Shown here: one piece after another, positions 54,789 through 63,140 of the stretch
Layout: each line of letters begins with the position of its first letter
Numbering within the stretch: the first letter of the stretch is position 1
Assembly: GCA_022984795.1 (NCBI GenBank)
Contig: JALIHJ010000004.1
Span: 1 to 64,000 of the forward strand
DNA length: 64,000 bases
Source of the DNA: Fabrea salina
Lineage: Eukaryota > Ciliophora > Heterotrichea > Heterotrichida > Fabreidae
Reading direction: 5' to 3'
Program-made: the position numbers and the translations under genes
Notes under the pieces: model-generated
Told to the model about the DNA's origin: nothing
What the model saw: the letters and a program-made list of their open reading frames with translations, nothing else
Databases searched by the model: none

Positions 54789-57700
54789 ATGAAGTCTGAC
54801 AAAAAGCTAGAAAAAGCACTTCTGGGAGAAACTATCCACAGGAACTCTAAAAGTTCCCAGAACCTGTACAAGTCCCAAAACTCCCAACTCCTCCAAAGAG
54901 TCCAACTTTTAGAAAGTGAACTCAAACACCTCAGAGGAGACCAACCCACTACCTTCAAAAACACTTTGGACCAACTCCAAACCGAAAAGTCTTCTCTTTC
55001 AGACAAAATCAAGTTGCTCGAAAAAAGCCTTAGTGAAGTCAAGCGTGAAAGACAAGAACTCTCCAGAAGTCTCCACCTCAACTCAGAAAGAGTCACTTTG
55101 CTTGAAGGCGACAAAGCTGCTCTGACTCAAAACATCAAGCAACTCCAAAAACAACTCCAGGAGTTCCAAAGCACCAACTCCAGCTTAGTTGACCAGCGTG
55201 CTAGTTTAAAGGCTTCACTTGCTAAACTAGACTGTGAAAAAGAAAGCATCTCTGCTAAGTTAGAACAGGCTGAAAAAGACTACCAAGCTATGTTGGCAAC
55301 TTCAGACCAAGAAAAAACAAACATGACTTGGGTTTTCCAAAGACAGTCAAAAGTACTTGCAAGCAAAGGTATAGGTTTGGAACTAACTAGAGTTTTAACT
55401 AGAAGAGTTAAGGAAGTACTCAGCAAATTCCAAGCTGAAGCTCACTTTAAAGCACTTAAACTAGGACACTTAAAGACACTTCAGCACCTCAGCAATAAGT
55501 ACTGGGAAAACAGACTGCACACAGGTTTTTTTAGGTGGAAAAAAGTCAGAGAGTGGAATAATTCTGAGGAAGTTATTAGTTCACTTGTAGTGAACTCCAA
55601 GGAAAAAGCACTTTTAAAAGCCTTTTTAAGTACTTGGAAAAAAGAGTTCCACTTAAGAGTTTCTGCGAGAAATAACTTTTTAAAAGCTACAAAAACAATC
55701 AACTCAGTACTTGAAAGCAACCAAAACTCACTGAAAACCAGAAAAATAGCTAAATGGAAAGAAGTTTTAAGGGTCAAGCAACTCAGAAGTAAGTACCTTA
55801 AAAAACTTCTGAACAGAAAACAAAAAACTCTGCAGTCTAAGTCTTTTACTGAGTGGAAGGACTTTAAAACTTACTTAAATTCCACTCAAAGCAAAGAAGA
55901 CCTAGCTTCTATGTACTCAGCTTTGTTAGTTAAGCAGTCAGTGTTTTGTGCTCTTAAGTCAAGAACTCAAGTTAGTAACCTTAAAAAAGAGTTACTAGTC
56001 TTAGCAGAAAGTGTTTCTCAGCAAAAACAAAAACTCAAAATACTCACTGATTTCAAACTTGCAAGTCAAAAAACTAAACTCAAACACTCCCGCCTAAGAC
56101 TCCTTTTAAAGTCTTTAACTACTAATTACAAGTTCCTAGCTTTTTCTTGTTGGACTTCAAAAACCCAAACTCACAAAAACTTTTACAAACTCAAACGAAC
56201 CTCCAAACTCATGATTACTCAGAAAAGCACTGCTTTTTTAAAGCTAACTTTTTGCAACTGGAAATTGTATTCCCAGACAGCTAAGTTCAGAAAAAGCACT
56301 TTAAGCATGCAAAGTGAAAACACCAAAAGAATCCAAAACTTAACTCAAGAAACTAACTTACAAATCCAGCACCAAAGCAAATTAAGTGCTTTAAAAAGAC
56401 TCAACTACATATGCAAAGCAAGTTTAAAAAGGTACTTTAAGCACTGGAACTCTTACAAAACTAAGTACTTCTCTGCAGTGTCCAGGATCAAACTAATCTT
56501 TGCACAAACCCACCACAAACAAGTTAGTTTTTACTTTTCTAAATGGAAACAAACTTACCTAGAACTGTTTATCCACGACTTAAAGTACCAGTCACACCAA
56601 CTTTCCAACCAAAAACAAAAGGTAACTTCCCACCTTTCTCACTTTGAAAACTTGTTTCATGTGCAGTCTGGAGAAATCCAAGACTTAAAAAAGAAGTTTT
56701 TAAAAAGAATTCTCGCAAAACTAACCACTAGAGTGGTCTTGGATAAACTCAGACTGTGGTGCAGAGTGTCCTTAACTAAAGCTAACCGCCAAGTAGCTTT
56801 AACTAAACTAACAGACTGTCTGAACCAAATCAAAACTAAAAAGGCCTACTTAAAAGTAGTTTATTTTTCCAAAGTTAATCAGTGCAAACTCACCAAAGCC
56901 AACAACCTGGACCTTCTGAAGCACAAGTGCTCTCTGAAACTTCTCAAAAAAGTATTTGACTTCTTCAAAAACCAACACCAAAACTCAAAGAAAGTTACTA
57001 AGTTCAACAATAAAACTCTTTTAAAGCTTAAGAAAAAAAGCTTCTCTCTCTGGTTAGAAGCAAAGTCTTTAGAACAGCACAGAAAGCTTAAAGTTTACCG
57101 CCTGCTTGCAAACAACTCAAAAACAAACCTTTTAGTTGCAGTAAACTCTTGGAAAGAACACATACTACTCAGCAGCCTGATTAAACTTATGAAGTCTAAC
57201 GAAGATAACCAAACAACCACCACTGAGTTAGAAGAACAAGTGTGCTCTTTAGAAAGGGACTTAGAAGTCCAGTTAACACAAACTGAGTTCTTTAAGTGTT
57301 CTGTAGTCTACAGAGCTTTCAAAGGAGTCCTCAGCAAAACACTCCAAAGCTGCATACGCAAGTGGTGCAACAATGCTAGTTTGGCCACCAGCATTTTAGA
57401 AGCTTCTAGGTTCCTGGCTTTTATGATTCACACTTCGCGCAAACGAAGAGCTATGCTTGCTATTTTCGAAGTTTCTCAGTCAAAAGCAGTCAGCCAAAAC
57501 AACTCTAAAAAACTTCAGTCAGCCAAAAGCCACTTAGGATTCAGAACTAAAACCAGCACTCTCAAGGCCTGGAAGTACTTTGTGAACCAAACCAAAACTC
57601 TTAAAAAAGCCAACTCTGCAAAAACCAGAGCACTTGCTAACCGGAGACTAAGAGCAGCACTGTACAGAGCTTTCAGTTACTGGGTTTCTAAAGTTAAGCA

Positions 57701-58367
57701 GAAAAAACTAAACCAGCTGCTTTACAAAGAAAAATCTAAACAACTCCGCCAAAAAACACTCACTAGCAAAACTCTAGCAGTGTTTAGCTTCTGGAAAAAC
57801 TCTGCAGTACACAGAACTGCTAAGAAAACTGCTTTGTCAAAGGTTTCTGCTAAGTTGTACTTCAAAGAACTCAAAAGGTTCTTTAGTAACTGGAAACTTT
57901 TCAGTGTGAGTTCGAAGTGCGAGTGTGTAAACCAGTCACTCAAACGTTCCCTTGAAAAGACCCAAAAAGAACTCAGTACTTCTTCAAACAGCCTTAGAGA
58001 CCAAGTCTTACTAACTCAGCGTTTCAAAGAAAACCTCCACAAAATGACCAAAGCGCACTCAGTTAACTTATTCAATTTCACTGCTAATAAACTCCTCAAG
58101 AACTACTTAAACACCTGGAAAACTTGCCTCAACAAAGCTAAGTTAGCTGAAATAGAAGCTGAGTTACTAAGCTTCAAAGAAAGGTACTTTTACTTGCAAG
58201 AAAAGTGCTTAGACCTAGAGTCCCAAAACTGCAAACTCTCAGAAGAAAACCAACAACTCCAAGCAGCCTCCGAAGAAGCCCTAGCCTTGGCTGAGTCCAT
58301 CGAAACTCTTAACTACGAAAGCGAGCACTTATACCATACCCTTGCTTTGAATTCTCTGCAAAAATAA
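54789..58367 (+). CDS. Sfi1-like centrin/spasmin-binding repeat protein
   Basis: An 1192-aa protein starting MKSDKKLEKALLGE (ATG 54789, 7 bp after the upstream stop; a non-ATG extension overlapping that gene is rejected). Residues ~25-190 are coiled coil. From ~249 to ~1112 at least 17 units centre on a tryptophan after a hydrophobic residue: FFRWKK, LSTWKK, FTEWKD, FCNWKL, FKHWNS, FSKWKQ, LRLWCR, LKAWKY, FSYWVS, FSFWKN, FSNWKL, LNTWKT and others. This is the pattern of Sfi1 centrin-binding repeats. A second coil (~1115-1180) ends the protein. Sfi1 relatives bind centrin along a long helix at basal bodies and, with spasmin/centrin, in contractile fibres of ciliates. The repeat call is by eye. 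Confidence 0.8.
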   Translation: MKSDKKLEKALLGETIHRNSKSSQNLYKSQNSQLLQRVQLLESELKHLRGDQPTTFKNTLDQLQTEKSSLSDKIKLLEKSLSEVKRERQELSRSLHLNSERVTLLEGDKAALTQNIKQLQKQLQEFQSTNSSLVDQRASLKASLAKLDCEKESISAKLEQAEKDYQAMLATSDQEKTNMTWVFQRQSKVLASKGIGLELTRVLTRRVKEVLSKFQAEAHFKALKLGHLKTLQHLSNKYWENRLHTGFFRWKKVREWNNSEEVISSLVVNSKEKALLKAFLSTWKKEFHLRVSARNNFLKATKTINSVLESNQNSLKTRKIAKWKEVLRVKQLRSKYLKKLLNRKQKTLQSKSFTEWKDFKTYLNSTQSKEDLASMYSALLVKQSVFCALKSRTQVSNLKKELLVLAESVSQQKQKLKILTDFKLASQKTKLKHSRLRLLLKSLTTNYKFLAFSCWTSKTQTHKNFYKLKRTSKLMITQKSTAFLKLTFCNWKLYSQTAKFRKSTLSMQSENTKRIQNLTQETNLQIQHQSKLSALKRLNYICKASLKRYFKHWNSYKTKYFSAVSRIKLIFAQTHHKQVSFYFSKWKQTYLELFIHDLKYQSHQLSNQKQKVTSHLSHFENLFHVQSGEIQDLKKKFLKRILAKLTTRVVLDKLRLWCRVSLTKANRQVALTKLTDCLNQIKTKKAYLKVVYFSKVNQCKLTKANNLDLLKHKCSLKLLKKVFDFFKNQHQNSKKVTKFNNKTLLKLKKKSFSLWLEAKSLEQHRKLKVYRLLANNSKTNLLVAVNSWKEHILLSSLIKLMKSNEDNQTTTTELEEQVCSLERDLEVQLTQTEFFKCSVVYRAFKGVLSKTLQSCIRKWCNNASLATSILEASRFLAFMIHTSRKRRAMLAIFEVSQSKAVSQNNSKKLQSAKSHLGFRTKTSTLKAWKYFVNQTKTLKKANSAKTRALANRRLRAALYRAFSYWVSKVKQKKLNQLLYKEKSKQLRQKTLTSKTLAVFSFWKNSAVHRTAKKTALSKVSAKLYFKELKRFFSNWKLFSVSSKCECVNQSLKRSLEKTQKELSTSSNSLRDQVLLTQRFKENLHKMTKAHSVNLFNFTANKLLKNYLNTWKTCLNKAKLAEIEAELLSFKERYFYLQEKCLDLESQNCKLSEENQQLQAASEEALALAESIETLNYESEHLYHTLALNSLQK

Positions 58368-58371
58368 TTAA

Positions 58372-59565
58372 TTACTCTTTAAAAAGGTTCTTAGCAATGG
58401 TGTGCTTCATGATCTCATTAGTGCCTTCTATGACCTTGAGGATCCTGATCTCCCTAATAATTCTTTCCATTCCGTACTCACAAATCATTCCGTACCCACC
58501 AAACATCTGCATGCAGTCGTCAGCTATTTGGAAGCACTCATCAGTAGCTATCATTTTAGCAATCGAAGCAAAAATATGTCTGGAGTCTACTTTCTGGTCT
58601 ATGAGCTGTGCAATGTTCCTCACACTCATCCTGCAAGTAGTGAGTTTGGCCAGGGCATCTGCCATTTTGAACTGCAGGTGCTGGAACTCGTGCAGGGGCT
58701 TACCAAACTGCTTCCTGTCTTTCATGTAGTGTTTGGCTTTGTCAAGCGAGTACCAGGCCCCTCCTATTGCTACGCTTCCTATAGTCAAACGGCCTCCTTC
58801 AAGTCCTTTAAGAGCTATTTTCATTCCGTCACCTGGGCTGCCTAGCATGTTGCTTTTGGGCACTCTCACGTTGTCAAACACCATTAACTGTGTGGGTTGG
58901 GTGCGCCAAGCTAGTTTTTCTTCTTTTTTGCCAAAAGAAAGTCCTGGCGAACCTTTTTCAACTAAAAACGTGGAAATTTCTTTAGACCCTGTTTTGGCCA
59001 TTACGATGTAGAGGTCAGACTCCTCCCCGCCACTAATAAACATTTTAGACCCGTTCAGAACGTAGTCTTCTGCGTTTAACTTAGCGTGGGTCTGCATAGC
59101 TGCTGCGTCTGAACCGCTGTTGGGTTCCGTTAAGCAGTAACTAGTGAACAGGTCAAAAGAGTTAACTCCTTCAAGCCAGTTTTGTTTTTGATCTTGACTG
59201 CCAAAAGCGTCTAAGAGTCCAGCACACATGTTGTGGATAGAAATGTAAGAAGCAGTGCTCATGCACCCTGTGGAAAGAGCTTCCAGAATCAAGCAAGCTT
59301 CTAGTTTGCCCAAACCTGAGCCTCCGTAGTCTTCACTAGTGTAGATTCCTCCAAAGCCTAGTTCCCCTGCTTTCTTAATTACGTCTTTAGGAAAGATTTC
59401 TTCTTTGTCCCATTTCTGAGCATGGGGTTGCATTTCGGACTTAGCAAAGTTCAAGGCTACTTGTTGGAAGGCTAGTTGGTCTTCAGTCAGTCCAAAAGTG
59501 CCTTCAAGCAGGCTCATGTGTCTTTTAAGAACTGACTTGCTAGATTTAAGTACTCCACAAAGCAT
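58372..59565 (-). CDS. ACAD8: Isobutyryl-CoA dehydrogenase (ACAD8-like)
   Basis: A 397-aa mitochondrial flavoenzyme. An N-terminal basic stretch (MLCGVLKSSKSVLKRHMSLL) looks like an import signal. Signatures: GFGGIYTSEDYGGSGL, YISIHNMCAGLLDAFG, SYCLTEPNSGSDAAAMQT, FISGGEESDLYIVM, GLSFGKKEEKLAW and RKQFGKPLHEFQHLQF, all closest to ACAD8 in my recollection. The catalytic base is the E in VIEGTNEIMK. It oxidises isobutyryl-CoA in valine breakdown and passes electrons to ETF, then to ETFDH (encoded at 20317). Convergent gap with the Sfi1-like gene is 4 bp. Confidence 0.93.
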   Translation of the reverse strand: MLCGVLKSSKSVLKRHMSLLEGTFGLTEDQLAFQQVALNFAKSEMQPHAQKWDKEEIFPKDVIKKAGELGFGGIYTSEDYGGSGLGKLEACLILEALSTGCMSTASYISIHNMCAGLLDAFGSQDQKQNWLEGVNSFDLFTSYCLTEPNSGSDAAAMQTHAKLNAEDYVLNGSKMFISGGEESDLYIVMAKTGSKEISTFLVEKGSPGLSFGKKEEKLAWRTQPTQLMVFDNVRVPKSNMLGSPGDGMKIALKGLEGGRLTIGSVAIGGAWYSLDKAKHYMKDRKQFGKPLHEFQHLQFKMADALAKLTTCRMSVRNIAQLIDQKVDSRHIFASIAKMIATDECFQIADDCMQMFGGYGMICEYGMERIIREIRILKVIEGTNEIMKHTIAKNLFKE

Positions 59566-59618
59566 TTACAAATGGTGTTAAAGTAACTATGTTAACTACT
59601 GTTTTGTCACAAAAATGA

Positions 59619-59984
59619 CTACTTTTTGAGTTTACTTCTGAGTCGTATCTGTGGTTTTTCTTTGCTGAAGAACTTAATAGTGTGCTTTCCAGAAGGCTGA
59701 GGAGTCTTAAGGTTCCTTCGAGGTTGGGCTTTCAAAAGCTGAGGTCTGCTTCTGGGTGTTAACTGGAACTTTAAGTCATCAAGCACTGAGTCATCAAAGT
59801 TTTGCTTTACTACTGGAATTGAAGGAATATGCATTAGTTTCAGGGATAAGGTTGGGACTGAGTTTGAAGCGAAGTTGTGGGTCTTCGATACTGATCTTCT
59901 AAGCTTTTTATTTATACTGATAGTTTGTTTAGGCTTTTGGAGACTTTTGACTTGGAGTTTTAGGGTCGTTTTGGATTTTTTCAT
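59619..59984 (-). CDS. Small basic protein, unknown
   Basis: A 121-aa K/R/S/P-rich protein (ends KPQIRLRSKLKK) with no recognised domain and no membrane segment; probably disordered. ATG at 59984 lies 9 bp after the stop of the upstream gene. TAG stop. The gene is supported mainly by its A-rich start context and its fit into the local spacing. Confidence 0.6.
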   Translation of the reverse strand: MKKSKTTLKLQVKSLQKPKQTISINKKLRRSVSKTHNFASNSVPTLSLKLMHIPSIPVVKQNFDDSVLDDLKFQLTPRSRPQLLKAQPRRNLKTPQPSGKHTIKFFSKEKPQIRLRSKLKK

Positions 59985-59993
59985 TTACAATTA

Positions 59994-60725
59994 TTATTTC
60001 CTATCTAATTCAGCTTGCAGTTGCTCGAGTCTTTTAATATTGTCAGAAATGTCGTCTAGGAACTCGGAGGCCCTTGGAATGCTGAAGTGTTTTTCCTTAG
60101 GTTTTTCGTAGAGCAACTTGGTTTTCATGGACTCAATTTCAAGTTTCAGTTCTTGTATTTGTTTTTCCTGTTCGGAAATCACTTTTGATTTTTTCTAATT
60201 ACTGCTTACAAGTACTTCGTCCCTTAGGTACTTTTCGTTGAACTGGGAGATCTCTAGTTGTGCTTTGAGGCGCTTTATTTCTTCAGTTTGCTGGGAAACC
60301 CTTATTTTGGGTGCTTCGTGAGTTTCAGAACTTTCGGGAACTTTGGGTTTTTTGGGTTCAGGTCTGTACTCGGGTTTGTAGTCTGGGGTTTTGGTTTCGG
60401 GTTTGTGTTCAAAGCTTACTTTTTTCTGTGAGTTTTGGCGTTTAGCGGGCTTTTTAAGCATAAGTGGTTGTTGGAACTGAGGAAGAGGTCCATCAGGAGG
60501 GAGTTTGGTAAAGGGTTCTTGCAAACTTCCTAGTTTGATCATTTCAAGTAAGCAATTGGCGTACTTATTTCTGTTTTTTTTCCAAGTCAAATTAGAAGTA
60601 ACTTGGCAGAGTTTCTTAGACCACTGCTCAACTCGGATTTTTTCGTGTTTGGTCATTTCGTTGTATAGGTTCTCTACTTCCAACATTAAGTCTACGAAGT
60701 CTTGGTCGAGTTGGTCTCTTTCCAT
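59994..60725 (-). CDS. Coiled-coil protein with a 15-nt intron
   Basis: A 238-aa protein from ATG 60725 (MERDQLDQDFVDLMLEV) to TAA 59994-59996. Unspliced, it appears as a 176-aa protein plus a separate 62-codon frame with no ATG. Removing the 15-nt intron at 60195-60209 joins them (DEVL then KKSKVISEQEKQIQ). Domains: an N-terminal helix, a P/K/E-rich middle (PEYRPEPKKPKVPES), and a coiled coil to the end. Family not recognised. Confidence 0.78.
60195..60209 (-). other. 15-nt spliceosomal intron
   Basis: GTAAGCAGTAATTAG on the minus strand, phase 0, ending in an in-frame TAG. Removal fuses two coiled-coil segments into one protein. Position 10 is A. Confidence 0.88.
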
Positions 60726-60752
60726 TGTATTTGAATTAAATTAGTTTATCTA

Positions 60753-62180
60753 ATGAAAAGCTCTAAAATAAGGAAAGTCAAAAGGTTTGACGACCGAAGC
60801 AAAAATAGTTCAATCCACTCCAAAAGGTCTTTTGGGGCTTCTAGGGATTCAGACCGCCAGTTCTACCCAGAAACTAGCTCAAATCTTCCTATCAAAGACC
60901 CTTTTCCTCCTACGGATACACCTGAACCTCCCAAACTTGCTCCAAAACCTCCCGAACTCCTCTCAGAACCCCCTAAACTTGCTCCACAACCTCCCGAACT
61001 TGCTCCACGGCTCCCTAAACTTGCTCCACAACCCCCTAAACTTGCTCTACAACCTCCCAAACTCCTCTCAGAACCCCCTAAACTTGCTCCACAACCTTCT
61101 GGACTCCACCAATCTTCTCAGTACTTCAAAGAAATAGTTAGCGACAGCACTGACTCTAGTGAAGATGAACTTCCTCAAAGCAACCACTCGAACTTCCAAA
61201 AAGAATTAACTGAGTTCTTTAAGTTCCTTGTTTCAAACATAAACTTCCAGAGCACACAAGAACTAACTGTCAAATCCCAGAAACTCATTGAAGCCACTCC
61301 TCAAAGCTTCCAAGAATTTAAAACCGCCTTGCAAACCAGTCTCAAATGCAGTTTTTGTCTTGAAAACTACCCTCAACTAAACCTTGAGTGCCTTCACAAG
61401 TACTGCCACAACTGCTTTTTCGAGTTACTTCAAAAAACCACAGACGGTGAACTGTGCTTAACCAAGTACGAAAAACAAACTCAAAGCATAAAATGCGGAA
61501 TATGCTTTAAAGCAATTACAGAAGACTTACTAAAAGCCCAACTTCCCCAAGAGTGGGAAGTCCACCAAAGACGAGCTCTTGAAAGAGAAAAGCAGCAATT
61601 ATACAGATTTGAAGGAGTGATCCAATGCTTGTTTTGCCAACAAAACAAAAAACCAACTGAGTACTTCCAAAACGACCTTTGCAAACACGCCTGCAAACTG
61701 TGTTTGCTGAACAACTGGACCAATGAAATCAAGAACTGCCCTGTCAATTGCTGCAACCAACCCTACAACGTTTTTACTGAAGCGATTAACGAAACAACTA
61801 TTTGTGCATGTTGCCAAAGAAGAAGGTACTTAATTCAAGACCACATGGTTTGCACTGAAAACAATTGGCTCTGCATCCACTGTTTAAGTGCCCACTTTTC
61901 AGGCCAGCAACTCTTGAACTTGAGTGAATCTCAGAAAAACTACTTAAAAACCAAAGTTTACTTTAACTGCTTTAATTGCAAAAAAACCCATTCCAAAGAC
62001 CAGCTTGTAGTAAAACTGTGCTGTCGCCAAGAATTCTGTCAAGACTGTCAAGCTTTGCAAGACTCTTACAGTTGCATGCTGTGCAGAACCAAATTCCTTC
62101 CTCAAACTCAACGGAAACTAATTGAAGTCAACAACCAAGTAGTTTCCCTCGCTAGGGCAGAACTCATGCTAACAGATTAA
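60753..62180 (+). CDS. Proline-rich RING / RBR-like zinc-finger protein
   Basis: A 475-aa protein. The N-terminus is basic; residues ~55-116 are heptad-like repeats PPKLAPQ/PPELLSE. Residues ~200-255 form a RING-like site (CSFCLENYPQLNLECLHKYC, HNCF, then CGIC), followed by several further Cys/His clusters (CLFCQQN, CKHACKLC, CPVNCC, CACCQ, CIHC, CFNC, CCRQEFCQDC, CMLC). The run of zinc sites resembles an RBR (RING-IBR-RING) ubiquitin ligase, but the catalytic cysteine of RING2 cannot be assigned with confidence. The stop TAA overlaps that of the JTB-like gene. Confidence 0.7.
   Translation: MKSSKIRKVKRFDDRSKNSSIHSKRSFGASRDSDRQFYPETSSNLPIKDPFPPTDTPEPPKLAPKPPELLSEPPKLAPQPPELAPRLPKLAPQPPKLALQPPKLLSEPPKLAPQPSGLHQSSQYFKEIVSDSTDSSEDELPQSNHSNFQKELTEFFKFLVSNINFQSTQELTVKSQKLIEATPQSFQEFKTALQTSLKCSFCLENYPQLNLECLHKYCHNCFFELLQKTTDGELCLTKYEKQTQSIKCGICFKAITEDLLKAQLPQEWEVHQRRALEREKQQLYRFEGVIQCLFCQQNKKPTEYFQNDLCKHACKLCLLNNWTNEIKNCPVNCCNQPYNVFTEAINETTICACCQRRRYLIQDHMVCTENNWLCIHCLSAHFSGQQLLNLSESQKNYLKTKVYFNCFNCKKTHSKDQLVVKLCCRQEFCQDCQALQDSYSCMLCRTKFLPQTQRKLIEVNNQVVSLARAELMLTD
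60922..61098 (+). repeat. Coding 21-bp tandem repeats (PPKLAPQ)
   Basis: About eight degenerate copies of a 21-bp unit like CCTCCCAAACTTGCTCCACA encode PPKLAPQ / PPELLSE. Near-identical adjacent copies suggest slippage-driven expansion with the frame preserved. Confidence 0.8.
62177..62180. other. Shared overlapping stop codons (TTAA)
   Basis: TTAA supplies TAA to the RING gene on the plus strand and to the JTB-like gene on the minus strand. Confidence 0.9.
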
Positions 62181-62569
62181 GCTTTAATTATATTTCTGAG
62201 TTGGTTTTGTTGTCTGTGGATTTTAAAGTTCTTTTTCTTGGCCCAGTAAAATAAACTTGCACCCATCAAACCCAAGTTAAGTCCTAAAAACCAGTCAAAA
62301 GAAGTCAGCAGTTCTGAGTCTCCAGAGCAACCTTCTGAGTAAGAGAACTCCTGAGATACACCTGTTTTGCGGTCCTTCATAGTGCAAACTACAGTTTGGT
62401 AGTGACCACTTGATGAGCAAACTTCTACTTCCCGCATTTCTTTAAAAGTGCACTTCGCACATCCAGACACTACTTCACAGACAGGTTCAGAAAAGTCTTC
62501 AGAGTTAATAGAGGTTTGGAGGTTTTGGTTGAGTGCAGTTGTTATCCCGAACAAAGCTAAAATAAGCAT
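62177..62569 (-). CDS. JTB-like type I membrane protein
   Basis: A 130-aa protein with an N-terminal signal peptide (MLILALFGITTALNQ), a cysteine-rich lumenal domain, one membrane helix (WFLGLNLGLMGASLFYW) and a short basic tail. Cysteine spacing (C-E-V-V-S-G-C-A-K-C, then C..SGHYQTVVC, then a lone C before the TM) parallels animal JTB (EECSPC, CGPTGYVEKITC, SC). JTB has been linked to the trans-Golgi, mitochondria and cytokinesis; its biochemical role is unclear. The match is by eye and by topology. Confidence 0.65.
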   Translation of the reverse strand: MLILALFGITTALNQNLQTSINSEDFSEPVCEVVSGCAKCTFKEMREVEVCSSSGHYQTVVCTMKDRKTGVSQEFSYSEGCSGDSELLTSFDWFLGLNLGLMGASLFYWAKKKNFKIHRQQNQLRNIIKA

Positions 62570-62618
62570 TTCCGTAAAATAAATTAGTCATTTTTACAAA
62601 TCCACTAATTAACTCAAT
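62570..62618. promoter_or_regulatory. 49-bp divergent spacer
   Basis: Separates the JTB-like gene (minus) and the small acylated protein gene (plus). A/T-rich, with no recognised element. Confidence 0.2.
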
Positions 62619-63107
62619 ATGGGAGAATGCCTTTCTAATTGTGCTTACCAAGAAAAGCCTTTTTTAGTTGTTCCGAGTCCCAGTATCATTAAGTTTGGTT
62701 ACTTAGTGCTGCTTGAGTACTCCTTAACTAAAAGCAACAACATAGAGTTTCTGAAGTCCAAATACACTGACTACATGGTGTCTAAAATTCAGTTCTGCAA
62801 AGACAAAACTAACTACTTGGGAGAAAAACACTTAGTTAAAGTGGTTCTTTTCCAAGTAAACGAGTTGATAGGAAAAGAACTGCTATTGACTGTTGAGATC
62901 CTTGGAGGAAGAGTTTTGGCACAGCTGGGGTACAGAGAAATCGTGGAGAACCTTGATGAGTACAAACCTTACAGTCTAGAATTCATCCACAAACCAAGAA
63001 CCAAAGTCTGCCTTCCAGAAGTCATTGACTACTTGATCCAAATGATCTGGACCCAAAAACCCCTTAAAGAAAAACAAGTTTTCACAGAACTGAAAAAAGT
63101 GTTTTAA
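62619..63107 (+). CDS. Small, probably dual-acylated protein, unknown
   Basis: A 162-aa protein starting MGECLSNC: G2 is a myristoylation candidate, with C4 and C8 near enough for palmitoylation. The rest looks like a compact alpha/beta fold (KVVLFQVNELIGKELLLTVE, LEFIHKPRTKVCLPEVIDY). No family recognised. ATG follows CAAT. An N-terminally anchored peripheral membrane protein is inferred. Confidence 0.75.
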   Translation: MGECLSNCAYQEKPFLVVPSPSIIKFGYLVLLEYSLTKSNNIEFLKSKYTDYMVSKIQFCKDKTNYLGEKHLVKVVLFQVNELIGKELLLTVEILGGRVLAQLGYREIVENLDEYKPYSLEFIHKPRTKVCLPEVIDYLIQMIWTQKPLKEKQVFTELKKVF

Positions 63108-63140
63108 ATTATTAAGTACTGTTAAATACAGTTTAAATAA

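Noticed and set aside
59994-60182. Separate 62-codon gene
   Set aside because: It has no ATG start and joins the upstream coding frame exactly through a 15-nt intron.
60922-61098. CRISPR-like or regulatory repeat array
   Set aside because: The 21-bp repeats are contiguous, without spacers, and encode an in-frame proline-rich peptide.
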